Under the pieces are notes generated by a model. The model did no database searches and was not told the DNA's origin. It saw only the letters and a list, made by a program, of their open reading frames with translations. A stretch of DNA of 64,000 nucleotides from Myxacorys chilensis ATA2-1-KO14. GTDB lineage: Bacteria > Cyanobacteriota > Cyanobacteriia > Leptolyngbyales > Leptolyngbyaceae. The stretch covers positions 1 through 64,000 of the forward strand of contig JAHHHP010000015.1 in NCBI GenBank assembly GCA_019359275.1, given 5' to 3'. Made by a program: the position numbers and the translations under genes. Shown piece after piece: positions 24,712 through 32,124 of the stretch; the stretch's first letter is position 1; every line of letters starts with the position of its first letter.

Positions 24712-27159
24712 TTATCGCTCTCTGGAGAGGTGGTTTTCTAGAATAGTGGTGGCTCTGGGTTTGAAAATGAGATGGAAGATGAGTTCTAAATAGCGGAGGA
24801 GGGAGTCGCGGTTGTTGCGTCGCAGATAATTCCAGAAGCTGTAGAGCTTGGTTGATAGTAAAAGCTGCTTGCTGTGTAGCTGCCAATTGTAGTCGTCGTG
24901 AATGCGCTGGACGGCGCGATCGCTGATCATGCGCCAATAGTCAGGATCTTCATCACAGCGATCGAGAAAACCTCTGATCTTATAGGTCGTCGCTTTAAAG
25001 TCGGTGGGATTAATTAAGAAGCCGTATCTGTCATTTTCAATGATTTCCGATGGTCCTCCAAATTCGGTGGCAAAGGTAGGCAACCCAGACACCATCGCTT
25101 CGAGGACAGTGCGCCCAAAGGCTTCAAACAGCGCAAAGTGAATGAAAATGCCCCCGCGATCGGCAATTACTCGGTAGGTTTCACCCATGTCACGACTACT
25201 CATGCGGATGCCAACCCACCGAATCTTGCCGTGAAGATCGTATCGACTAATCAGCATGTGAAGTTTGTCGATTTGCTCTGCCTCCTCTTCGCTAACGGCT
25301 TCGTCAACATAAAGTTTGTTCGTCACCAAGATCAAGTTACAGCGCTCTTGTAATTCTAAATGCTCTGCAAAACACTGAACTAATCCAGTCAAATTTTTGC
25401 TCACGCTCATCGGAGCGAGTGACAGGAGCGGTCGCTTGGTCAGATCGTCGAGTTTTCCTAAGATATGATGGTCTTCTTGCGTAAACAGTAGCTCAGCAAT
25501 TCGGATGGTGGCTTCGTTGGAGCGCCGTTGCTTGTCTGAATACGGGAAAAAGGTGGCTTCGTCCACTCCGGGCGGAATGCGGTTAAATTTGGGGCTGAAT
25601 AAATCGATGCCATCGACGACGTGATAGAGTTCCGGCATAGTGAAGTGTTTGTACGATTCGTACTGTCCCAAGGCATCGGGTGTGCCAACGATCTCTTGAT
25701 ACGACGAGGTGACAATAAAATCTGCCGCGTTCATGCCGATCAGATCTGCCGTAAATTGAGCCGAAAAATGATATTGCGACTCGAGTTCGTGCCAATAGAG
25801 ATTACTAAAGAGGTATTTGGGTTTTTCTAAAACGTGAGCAATATTGCAGTGCGTCACCTTGAGGCGTCGCGCCAGCAAGAAGGCGACCAAATTGCCGTCG
25901 CTGTAGTTGCCAACGAGTAAGTTAGGACGCCCGCCCAAGTGTTTGACCAGCTCGGGTTCGGCGTCGATCGCAAAGGACTCTAAGTAGGGTGAAATCTCAA
26001 ATTTAGAAATCCAGTTGTCGGTGACGGTGGGGTTAAATTCTCGAAATGGAACCCGTAAAATCCAGGCGTTCTGCGTGCCATCGACGGGCTCAACGCGCAT
26101 CGCACACTGCGTGCCTTCGCAGTTGGGAATGAGGCGCGTCAGAATCACGACATGGGGCTGAATGCCTAAAAACTCTAACCCCGCTAAGCGGATCTCTTCG
26201 TGCAAAGCTTTCTCTAAACTGCGGGCTTGTTCTAACACATACACGACTTGCCCCATCGTTTCAGGGCGTCCCAACACCACATTTTGTTGACCCACCCAGC
26301 CGTGAATCGACACCAGCGCCACGCGAAAAACGGACGGAAATCGAGCGACAAAGGCTTCTAAGATCGCTGGCTCTGGTGTGGTGATGAAATGGTCGAGTAG
26401 CTCTAGGGTTTCTTGTGCCCGCCCTGCGCTGTTGCCCCATCCCGGCTCAAAGCCGAGTTCTTGCATTTTGGGATGGGAGAGTTCGTATGCTTCATGGCGC
26501 GATCGCATCCCCAGGAGTTTAACCGCCTCCTTAATCCTTTTCACCAGTTCGCCTGCTGAGCCAATCTGCTCGTTGATCATGAGAGGAATGTCATCGTGGG
26601 CATGACGAAGCAGGACATTGTAAATGGTTTGCAACCAATACTGGGGATTGTCGGAAACCTGCTTTGCCAAGTAGCGATTAAGGAATGCAACGCCCTGCCC
26701 AATGCTGCGCGAGTCGCTGATGCTGGGTTCGCTCTCGTAGAAGGAACTAAGATCGAGTTCGACTAGGCTAGGCTGATAGCGCCCGACTAAGCGATCGCGG
26801 ACATCAAGTAAGGCGCTGATGCTCATTCTTGTCGGATCGCTTAACTCCCGACTAAGCCGCCAAATCTCTTGACTGCCAATCCAGGGACGCAGCACGATCC
26901 AAACTTCGTCGTCTTCTACGATTAGTTCATGAGCGGTGTGAACCAGCCGACCAATAAATGACGAATGATAGAAATGAGCAGGCTTTTGCTGTTGCCGACA
27001 ATCTTCTTCAAAGGTGCGGATAATCTTGTTGTGCAAAAAGTAACGCTTTTCTAATCCCTCAGCTGACGATTCCTCTGAGGCGGCGAGGGCATCAATCAGC
27101 CGATGCAGGGCGAGAGTTTCTTCGCGATCGTGGAGTATCGATTGAATAAGCTGATACAT
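24712..27159 (-). CDS. susA: Sucrose synthase
   Basis: 815 residues, the usual cyanobacterial length. An N-terminal regulatory domain is followed by a GT4 glycosyltransferase. Diagnostic segments are 'VSIHGWVGQQNVVLGRPETMGQVVYVLEQARSLE' (read in parts), 'GNYSDGNLVAFLLARRL' and the E-x7-E motif in 'FEAFGRTVLEAM' for nucleotide-sugar binding. It interconverts sucrose plus NDP with NDP-glucose plus fructose, and in cyanobacteria is mostly a sucrose-cleaving enzyme. Upstream of the GH65-phosphoglucomutase gene, it suggests a carbohydrate-breakdown operon. Confidence 0.94.
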   Translation of the reverse strand: MYQLIQSILHDREETLALHRLIDALAASEESSAEGLEKRYFLHNKIIRTFEEDCRQQQKPAHFYHSSFIGRLVHTAHELIVEDDEVWIVLRPWIGSQEIWRLSRELSDPTRMSISALLDVRDRLVGRYQPSLVELDLSSFYESEPSISDSRSIGQGVAFLNRYLAKQVSDNPQYWLQTIYNVLLRHAHDDIPLMINEQIGSAGELVKRIKEAVKLLGMRSRHEAYELSHPKMQELGFEPGWGNSAGRAQETLELLDHFITTPEPAILEAFVARFPSVFRVALVSIHGWVGQQNVVLGRPETMGQVVYVLEQARSLEKALHEEIRLAGLEFLGIQPHVVILTRLIPNCEGTQCAMRVEPVDGTQNAWILRVPFREFNPTVTDNWISKFEISPYLESFAIDAEPELVKHLGGRPNLLVGNYSDGNLVAFLLARRLKVTHCNIAHVLEKPKYLFSNLYWHELESQYHFSAQFTADLIGMNAADFIVTSSYQEIVGTPDALGQYESYKHFTMPELYHVVDGIDLFSPKFNRIPPGVDEATFFPYSDKQRRSNEATIRIAELLFTQEDHHILGKLDDLTKRPLLSLAPMSVSKNLTGLVQCFAEHLELQERCNLILVTNKLYVDEAVSEEEAEQIDKLHMLISRYDLHGKIRWVGIRMSSRDMGETYRVIADRGGIFIHFALFEAFGRTVLEAMVSGLPTFATEFGGPSEIIENDRYGFLINPTDFKATTYKIRGFLDRCDEDPDYWRMISDRAVQRIHDDYNWQLHSKQLLLSTKLYSFWNYLRRNNRDSLLRYLELIFHLIFKPRATTILENHLSRER

Positions 27160-27384
27160 GACAGGTCAATCCCAGCACGAAAGGATCTCAGGTTCGGTAG
27201 TGAGAAAGACACTAGGAGCCTAAGTCTTGTGATACTGGGTAAGCCTGTATAGTTCACCTAGCCTTTGGCTGATTTTCTCAACATTGTGCCAAAGCTATTG
27301 CTGAGGAGTTGAACGTTTAGAGATGAAGTGGCGATGTTCTTGAAGGTTGAGTAGACGATCGCAGTGGATAAAGGATGCTGTGAC

Positions 27385-27850
27385 GACGCAGGTCTGAGGT
27401 TCAATGATGCAGGTCTGAGGTTCAATGATGCAGGTCTGAGGTTCAACGATGCAGGTCTGAGGTTCAACGATGCAGGTCTGAGATTCAAGCGCGAATGTTT
27501 GAGGTGGGCTGAGGTAGGTCAAAGGTTCAACGATGTAGGTCTGAGGTGGGCTGACGTAGGTTGAACCTTCAAGCGCGAATGTTTAAGGTGGGCTGATGCA
27601 GGTCTAAGGTGGGCTGATGCAGGTCTAAGGTGGGCTGATGCAGGTCTGAGATTCAAGCGCGAATGTTTGAGGTGGACTGATGCAGGTCAAAGATTGAATG
27701 ACGAATGTTTGAGGTGGGCTAACGCAGGTCTGAGGTGGGCTGACGTAGGTTGAACCTTCAAGCGCGAATATTTGAGGTGGGCTGACGCAGGTTGGACATT
27801 GGACGACGAATGTTTGAGGTTCAAGCGCAGTTGCAGCCGCATCAACACTG
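27385..27850. repeat. Degenerate 21-bp tandem array
   Basis: About 22 units of 21 bases. The cleanest are near 27395-27485 (CAGGTCTGAGGTTCAATGATG and close variants); farther right they alternate with 'GAGGTGGGCTGATGCAGGTCT' and 'GAGATTCAAGCGCGAATGTTT' types. Because 21 is a multiple of three, several frames stay open on both strands as heptapeptide repeats (for example PQTCIVE and NLRPASL on minus, GLRFNDA on plus). No ATG with a ribosome-binding site is present, so I treat it as non-coding unless expression is shown. Confidence 0.8.
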
Positions 27851-27870
27851 AACCTCAACGCATCTAAACG

Positions 27871-28362
27871 CTAGTTAGAAGCTGGAGCCATCTCAGGCGT
27901 TGTTTTAACTGACTTGCCCCGAATTGCTTTGAACAAGCTGCCGAGTTGCTCTGCGATCGCTTTTAATCCAGGTGTCTTTTTGGAAGCGGTCTTCACATAG
28001 TCATAGACAGTCAGACTGTCGCTCATCGCTTCGCTGCCCACTGCCATAAGCGTATCGTCTACCTGTTCACTCAGTTGAGTGAAGATCATCAGCAGTTCGG
28101 TGAGGTCGGTTGCGAGGCGATAGTCGTTGGTAAAGCGGGGGAGGTCGAAACTGGCGGGAAGAATGTTGGGGTTGCTTTGAGCGGCGGTGAGGCTGTTTTG
28201 AACGAAGGCAAGGCGTTTGTCCCCTAGCTTGTAGAGGCGTTTGCGATCGTCGGTGCTGAGCGTGACGAGGAAGGGGAGCTTTTGTTGAATGAGTGCGATC
28301 GCTTGCTTAATTTCTTGCAGATCGGCATCGGAAAGGGTTGCGTTCGGGTCACGATAAGACAT
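27871..28362 (-). CDS. Unknown helical protein, 163 residues
   Basis: The start is the ATG at 28362 (MSYRDPNATLSDADLQEIKQ); the frame is open to 28512, but that leader is poor in coding character. The protein is helical and soluble ('IALIQQKLPFLVTLSTDDRKRLYKLGDKRLAFV'), a type I have seen as a conserved hypothetical in several phyla. The stop codon is followed, in the same frame, by the 21-bp repeat array, so read-through would append a heptapeptide tail. No function can be assigned. Confidence 0.6.
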   Translation of the reverse strand: MSYRDPNATLSDADLQEIKQAIALIQQKLPFLVTLSTDDRKRLYKLGDKRLAFVQNSLTAAQSNPNILPASFDLPRFTNDYRLATDLTELLMIFTQLSEQVDDTLMAVGSEAMSDSLTVYDYVKTASKKTPGLKAIAEQLGSLFKAIRGKSVKTTPEMAPASN

Positions 28363-28644
28363 AGTAGAAGCGTTCGATAAAAGAGTAAGTAAGTTGTAAA
28401 GGGAACGATCGTAGAATTCCCGAATGGTGAATGGTGGGAACATCACGGGTGATTTCGGTACACAGTCTACTTGCCCGTACAAATCACATACTGGTATCTC
28501 GCCGAACTCCAAAAGGCCAGCTAATCAACTCCTCTCACCTCGCTATACTGTTGAACATAGATGAGAGAACCAATATTCATGATCGAAAGAGACTTGATCG
28601 ACGTTGCCCTCATTGAAATCATTTGAAATCTCTTCCTAGACTTT

Positions 28645-28881
28645 ATGAGCCGATCGCTAACTATTTCCGATGAACTTTACGATCGTCTAGAAACCACCGC
28701 CAAAGCACAAGGTCTAGACAGCATCGAACGCTTACTCGAAGAATGGGAACAACGAGAAGCAGACCTCACCCAGCGCCGAGAAACCGTTCGTAGAATTAGT
28801 CAGATCCGCGATCGCGTGTTTGAAAAATGCGGTGAAATGCCAGACAGCACTGAGCTAATCCGTCAGGATCGACAACGATGA
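28645..28881 (+). CDS. VapB-type antitoxin
   Basis: 78 residues with an N-terminal ribbon-helix-helix-like start ('SRSLTISDELYDRLETTAKAQG') and a charged helical C-terminal tail suited to wrapping a toxin. It overlaps the PIN-domain gene by four bases (ATGA), the standard antitoxin-first layout. The upstream 90 bases hold direct and inverted motifs that could be the autoregulatory operator, but none is clear-cut. Confidence 0.8.
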   Translation: MSRSLTISDELYDRLETTAKAQGLDSIERLLEEWEQREADLTQRRETVRRISQIRDRVFEKCGEMPDSTELIRQDRQR

Positions 28882-29309
28882 GATTAGTGATCGATAGCGG
28901 CATCGCCATTAAATGGTTCATCACTGAACCCGACTCGTCCATCGCCCTTGAAATTCTGAATCACTATCAAACTGGAGCAATCGACTTTCTCGCTCCCGAA
29001 TTTATCTATGCCGAGTTTGGCAACATTGTCTGGAAGAAGCAGCGATCGCAAGGTCTACCGACGGATGAAGCTCAAGATGCTATTGTCGAATTTCAACGGC
29101 TTCGCCTCTTCCTATCTTCAACGGCTCACTTACTAAACAGTGCTTATCAGATAGCAGTTCAGCATCAGCGAACAGTATACGACTCCTTATACATTGCGCT
29201 GAGCTTACAGGAAAACTGCCAATTCGTGACCGCAGATCAAAAACTCGTCAATGCTGTTGGTTCCGCATTCCCGAATGTTGTGACACTGGCAGACTGGACT
29301 TACAGCTAA
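28878..29309 (+). CDS. VapC-type PIN-domain ribonuclease toxin
   Basis: 143 residues, PIN domain. The metal-binding acids are visible: Asp in 'LVIDSGIAIKWF', Glu in 'FIYAEFGNIVWKK', Asp in 'VYDSLYIALSL' and Asp in 'FVTADQKL'. Such toxins cut tRNA or rRNA when the antitoxin is degraded. Translationally coupled to the upstream antitoxin. Convergent with the TMEM14 gene. Confidence 0.88.
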   Translation: MRLVIDSGIAIKWFITEPDSSIALEILNHYQTGAIDFLAPEFIYAEFGNIVWKKQRSQGLPTDEAQDAIVEFQRLRLFLSSTAHLLNSAYQIAVQHQRTVYDSLYIALSLQENCQFVTADQKLVNAVGSAFPNVVTLADWTYS

Positions 29310-29314
29310 AACCT

Positions 29315-29653
29315 TCAAACAGATAACGCCGCCCCAAACAAAATTACCGCAACCAAACTTAAGATCGCCATCATCCCCGCAGGCATCATTTTTTTGGTTT
29401 TAATCCAGCGAATAGCGAACACAATCAGCAAAAATGCAGCAATGAAAACGGCTAACGACAAGCCAGTCGATGGATTTTGAGTTGTCGTGTAAGCCGCGAT
29501 CGCAAGCGCCACCCCGCTTCCCAAACCCGATATCAACGACACCTTACTGCCAGCCTTGACATAGCCAATCACGCCCCCGATCGCAACCAGCAGTCCGTAA
29601 ACTACAATCAAGCCAGCCCATGTCGTTGCTGATAGTGCCAGAGAAGAGGTCAT
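29315..29653 (-). CDS. TMEM14-family membrane protein
   Basis: 112 residues with four hydrophobic helices and the Gly-rich turns of the TMEM14/UPF0136 family ('GLLVAIGGVIGYVKAGSKVSLISGLGSG'). Plant relatives export fatty acids from plastids, but the role in cyanobacteria is unknown. Its ATG overlaps the ATG of the divergent oxygenase gene within one CATG, so there is no intergenic space and its promoter must lie inside the neighbour's coding region. Confidence 0.85.
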   Translation of the reverse strand: MTSSLALSATTWAGLIVVYGLLVAIGGVIGYVKAGSKVSLISGLGSGVALAIAAYTTTQNPSTGLSLAVFIAAFLLIVFAIRWIKTKKMMPAGMMAILSLVAVILFGAALSV

Positions 29654-30575
29654 GTCTCAATCCATTCCTGTTGTTAGCTTAAAGGACTTCCTTTCTGATG
29701 CTCATTCCGAACAGCAAGCGTTCGTCTCCACAATCGGCAACGCATTAGAAGACATCGGTTTCTTTGCCATTGTCGATCATGGTATCAACGCTGATCTAAT
29801 TAGGACGGCCTATCAGGTTGCCCAAACCTTTTTTGAATTACCAGAGCCAGTCAAACTGCAATATGAAGATCCTAAGCTAAACGGGCAACGAGGCTTCACT
29901 AGATTTGGACGAGAACACGCAAAAGATCACTCCGTCCCCGACTTAAAAGAGTTTTGGCATGTCGGCAGAGAATCCACCCTCGCCAATCTGAAACCTGAAG
30001 AAGTGTCTCAGTTCCATGACGTGATGAGCCAACTATATAGTCAGCTTGATGCCTGCGCTGCCACCTTGCTAGAAGCTTGTGCCTTGTATTTGGGAGAGCC
30101 GCGATCGCTCCTCTCAACTATGGCAGATGGCAGCGATACGATTTTGCGAGTGATTCACTATCCACCCATTCCTGAAAACGTCGACGCCTCAAGTTTACGG
30201 GCAGCTCCCCACGAGGATATCAATCTGATTACGCTCCTGTGCGAGGCAACTGCAAGTGGCTTAGAACTATTGCAGCGCGATGGAACATGGTTAGCCATTC
30301 CAGCGCTAGAGGGTCAAATTATTGTCGATAGTGGCGACATGCTGCAACAACTCACGAATGGGCTCTTCAAAAGCACAACTCACCGAGTCACAAATCCCGA
30401 TAATGTCCGCAATCGCCGCTTCTCAATGCCGTTTTTTGTTCATCCCAAATCCCAAACTGACCTAACGCCGCTCCAAAGCTGCATTGACAGAACAGGCGGC
30501 ACTCAAGTCTTTCCTGCCATTACCGCAGGAGAATACCTTCATCTCCGCCTGCAAGAAATTGGATTGGCAAGTTAG
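29652..30575 (+). CDS. 2-oxoglutarate/Fe(II)-dependent oxygenase, isopenicillin-N-synthase family
   Basis: 307 residues. The N-terminal DIOX_N domain ('IPVVSLKDFLSDAHSEQQAF', 'IGFFAIVDHGI') is followed by the jelly-roll with Fe ligands His and Asp in 'APHEDINLITLL' and His in 'STTHRVTNP', then Arg and Ser in 'RRFSMPFF' for 2-oxoglutarate. The motif set is complete, so it should be an active dioxygenase of the family that includes ethylene-forming and gibberellin oxidases. The substrate is unknown. GAGG precedes the start. Confidence 0.87.
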   Translation: MSQSIPVVSLKDFLSDAHSEQQAFVSTIGNALEDIGFFAIVDHGINADLIRTAYQVAQTFFELPEPVKLQYEDPKLNGQRGFTRFGREHAKDHSVPDLKEFWHVGRESTLANLKPEEVSQFHDVMSQLYSQLDACAATLLEACALYLGEPRSLLSTMADGSDTILRVIHYPPIPENVDASSLRAAPHEDINLITLLCEATASGLELLQRDGTWLAIPALEGQIIVDSGDMLQQLTNGLFKSTTHRVTNPDNVRNRRFSMPFFVHPKSQTDLTPLQSCIDRTGGTQVFPAITAGEYLHLRLQEIGLAS

Positions 30576-30628
30576 CCAGTCGCAGAGTGCGTCAGTCTGT
30601 TAACCTGCGGGATGTACAATCCCAAATT

Positions 30629-30716
30629 GCCCTCACTCTAATCTTCTCTCTAAGGGGATAAAGCGAGATTCCAGTTCCCCTTCTCCCCACAGGAGAAGGG
30701 GCTAGGGGATGAGGGC
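30629..30716. repeat. Dispersed cyanobacterial palindromic repeat
   Basis: The ends GCCCTCA (30629-30635) and TGAGGGC (30710-30716) are complementary. An inner hairpin pairs CCCCTTCTCC (30677-30686) with GGAGAAGGGG (30692-30701). This 'CCCTCA ... CCCCTTCTCC ... GGAGAAGGGG ... TGAGGG' structure is a familiar non-coding, MITE-like repeat of filamentous cyanobacteria. Confidence 0.65.
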
Positions 30717-30745
30717 TGTATTGCGTCGTTACGGGCCTATCCGCG

Positions 30746-30841
30746 TCAACCGCCTGCCGCAAATGTCACCATCACCGCAACTGAGAGTAAAATACCGGGA
30801 ATAAGCATCAAGACAAGCATTAATAGATCGTGGGTCGTCAT
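30746..30841 (-). CDS. Candidate 31-residue single-helix membrane protein
   Basis: ATG at 30841 to TGA at 30748-30746, 31 codons plus stop. The peptide starts MTTHDLLMLVLMLIPGILLS and continues as one hydrophobic helix ending in Ala-Ala-Gly-Gly. Size and layout resemble the small single-helix subunits of cyanobacterial photosystem, cytochrome b6f and NDH-1 complexes, but it is not one of those I know by sequence. No ribosome-binding site is evident. It is shorter than usual ORF cut-offs. Confidence 0.45.
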   Translation of the reverse strand: MTTHDLLMLVLMLIPGILLSVAVMVTFAAGG

Positions 30842-31059
30842 AACAATGAGGTTCTAGTTGGGTACAGTTTCTTAGAGGTTTACCGAGCCGCGAGGCACTG
30901 AAGCATCGCTTTCAGAGTTTGCACTTCTGGTGCCAATGACTACAGAGCATAACCTCAGCGTCAATACCTATCCATGCTAGTCCTAGAGACAGCTAGTTTT
31001 TTCGACCTAGAGATTGAGAAATTCTAAAGTCTTCGTCCCCAGCCTCTACCCTCCTGACA

Positions 31060-31407
31060 ATGAACAACTTCTCTTTCGATGAATTGCAGCGCAAAGATCT
31101 TTTCATTGCCCTCGGTCTCTGGCTTGTAGTTGAACTGGTGAGTTTCGTTTTCTTTCCTGTTGTCGGACTGATTAATCCTGGCGATAAACTGAAAGCATGG
31201 TTTATCATCAGCGTACCGTTGGGAGTCGGTGGAGCTATTCTAATTGGAGCGAGTTCGCGCTTTCTTGCCGCTTTTCACGAAACCGCCAGAAAAGAATACA
31301 AGCGGTTGTATGGCTTTTTGGGTCAGTTTGGCGGCTGGATTGGACTTGCTGGAATCATGTTTCCTTTGTTTATGGTGTGTGTAGAGTTTTTCTCTCGCCT
31401 AACGTAA
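31060..31407 (+). CDS. Unknown three-helix membrane protein
   Basis: 115 residues: a short polar N-terminus followed by three predicted membrane helices ('FIALGLWLVVELVSFVFF', 'FIISVPLGVGGAILIG', 'WIGLAGIMFPLFMVCVEFF') with a basic loop 'ETARKEYKRL'. I do not recognise it. It lies 13 bases upstream of the DUF1802 gene and is probably co-transcribed with it. Confidence 0.6.
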   Translation: MNNFSFDELQRKDLFIALGLWLVVELVSFVFFPVVGLINPGDKLKAWFIISVPLGVGGAILIGASSRFLAAFHETARKEYKRLYGFLGQFGGWIGLAGIMFPLFMVCVEFFSRLT

Positions 31408-31420
31408 AGGGTAGTCTGAG

Positions 31421-31987
31421 ATGGAACTGAGCTATGCGCTGAAAGAATGGGCGATCGCAGTCCGCGCTCTCGAACAGGGCGAAATGATTTTGCTGCTAAG
31501 AAAAGGCGGCATTCGAGAGCAGGGCGGGAAATTTTCGGTGGACCATGAGCGGGTTTTGCTCTATCCCACATACGAGCATCAAAATCCTCACTTACTCAAA
31601 GCGCCCTATGATGCCAAGGTTCAATCTGTTTCATCGGGCTGGCATCCAGAGGAAATTCAGATTAGTTCTTTTGCCGACATTACGGATATTTTTCAGGTGA
31701 CAGAAGCAACTGTTGTGCAGGCTCTGTATCCGTACCATGTTTGGAACGCGCAATTTGTTGAAGAACGGTTGAAGTGGAAACCGAAGTCGCCGTTGTATGT
31801 GCTGGCACTGCGATCGTTCAAATTAGCCCAACCGCAATCGATTTCCTATCAAAGCGAGTATGGCGGCTGTCGATCGTGGATTGATTTGAAAGCTGATATT
31901 TCCCTCGAAAATGCCACGCCCGTCTTAGCAGATACCGCTTATCAGGAGCAGATCGAGGCGATCAAAACAGTTGTCGTCGCTGGCTAA
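31421..31987 (+). CDS. DUF1802-family protein
   Basis: 188 residues. The start 'YALKEWAIAVRALEQGEMILLLRKGGIREQGGKF' and the later 'ALYPYHVWNAQFVEERLKWKPKSPLYVLALR' are the hallmark segments of DUF1802, a family found mainly in cyanobacteria. It is soluble, with no signal peptide. Function is unknown, though the first part resembles a nucleotide- or ligand-binding alpha/beta start. Confidence 0.82.
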   Translation: MELSYALKEWAIAVRALEQGEMILLLRKGGIREQGGKFSVDHERVLLYPTYEHQNPHLLKAPYDAKVQSVSSGWHPEEIQISSFADITDIFQVTEATVVQALYPYHVWNAQFVEERLKWKPKSPLYVLALRSFKLAQPQSISYQSEYGGCRSWIDLKADISLENATPVLADTAYQEQIEAIKTVVVAG

Positions 31988-32124
31988 GTAGCGAATGTAA
32001 CGGCTAAAGCTCCTGAAATACTCTCTTGTGAGTCATTTTTTATTCTCGATTTGCAAAACTTTTTGCTGCAAATTTCACACTTCCGTCTATCCTGGGAAAC
32101 CAAGTCAGTAGGAAGCTTGGGGTC

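Noticed and set aside
24620..24937. N-terminal extension of the GH65-phosphoglucomutase frame
   Set aside because: The leader is low-complexity Pro/His/Ser and overlaps the end of susA; family homology and a ribosome-binding site begin at 24619.
27385..27850. Possible CRISPR array
   Set aside because: Units are contiguous 21-bp tandem repeats with no unique spacers between them.
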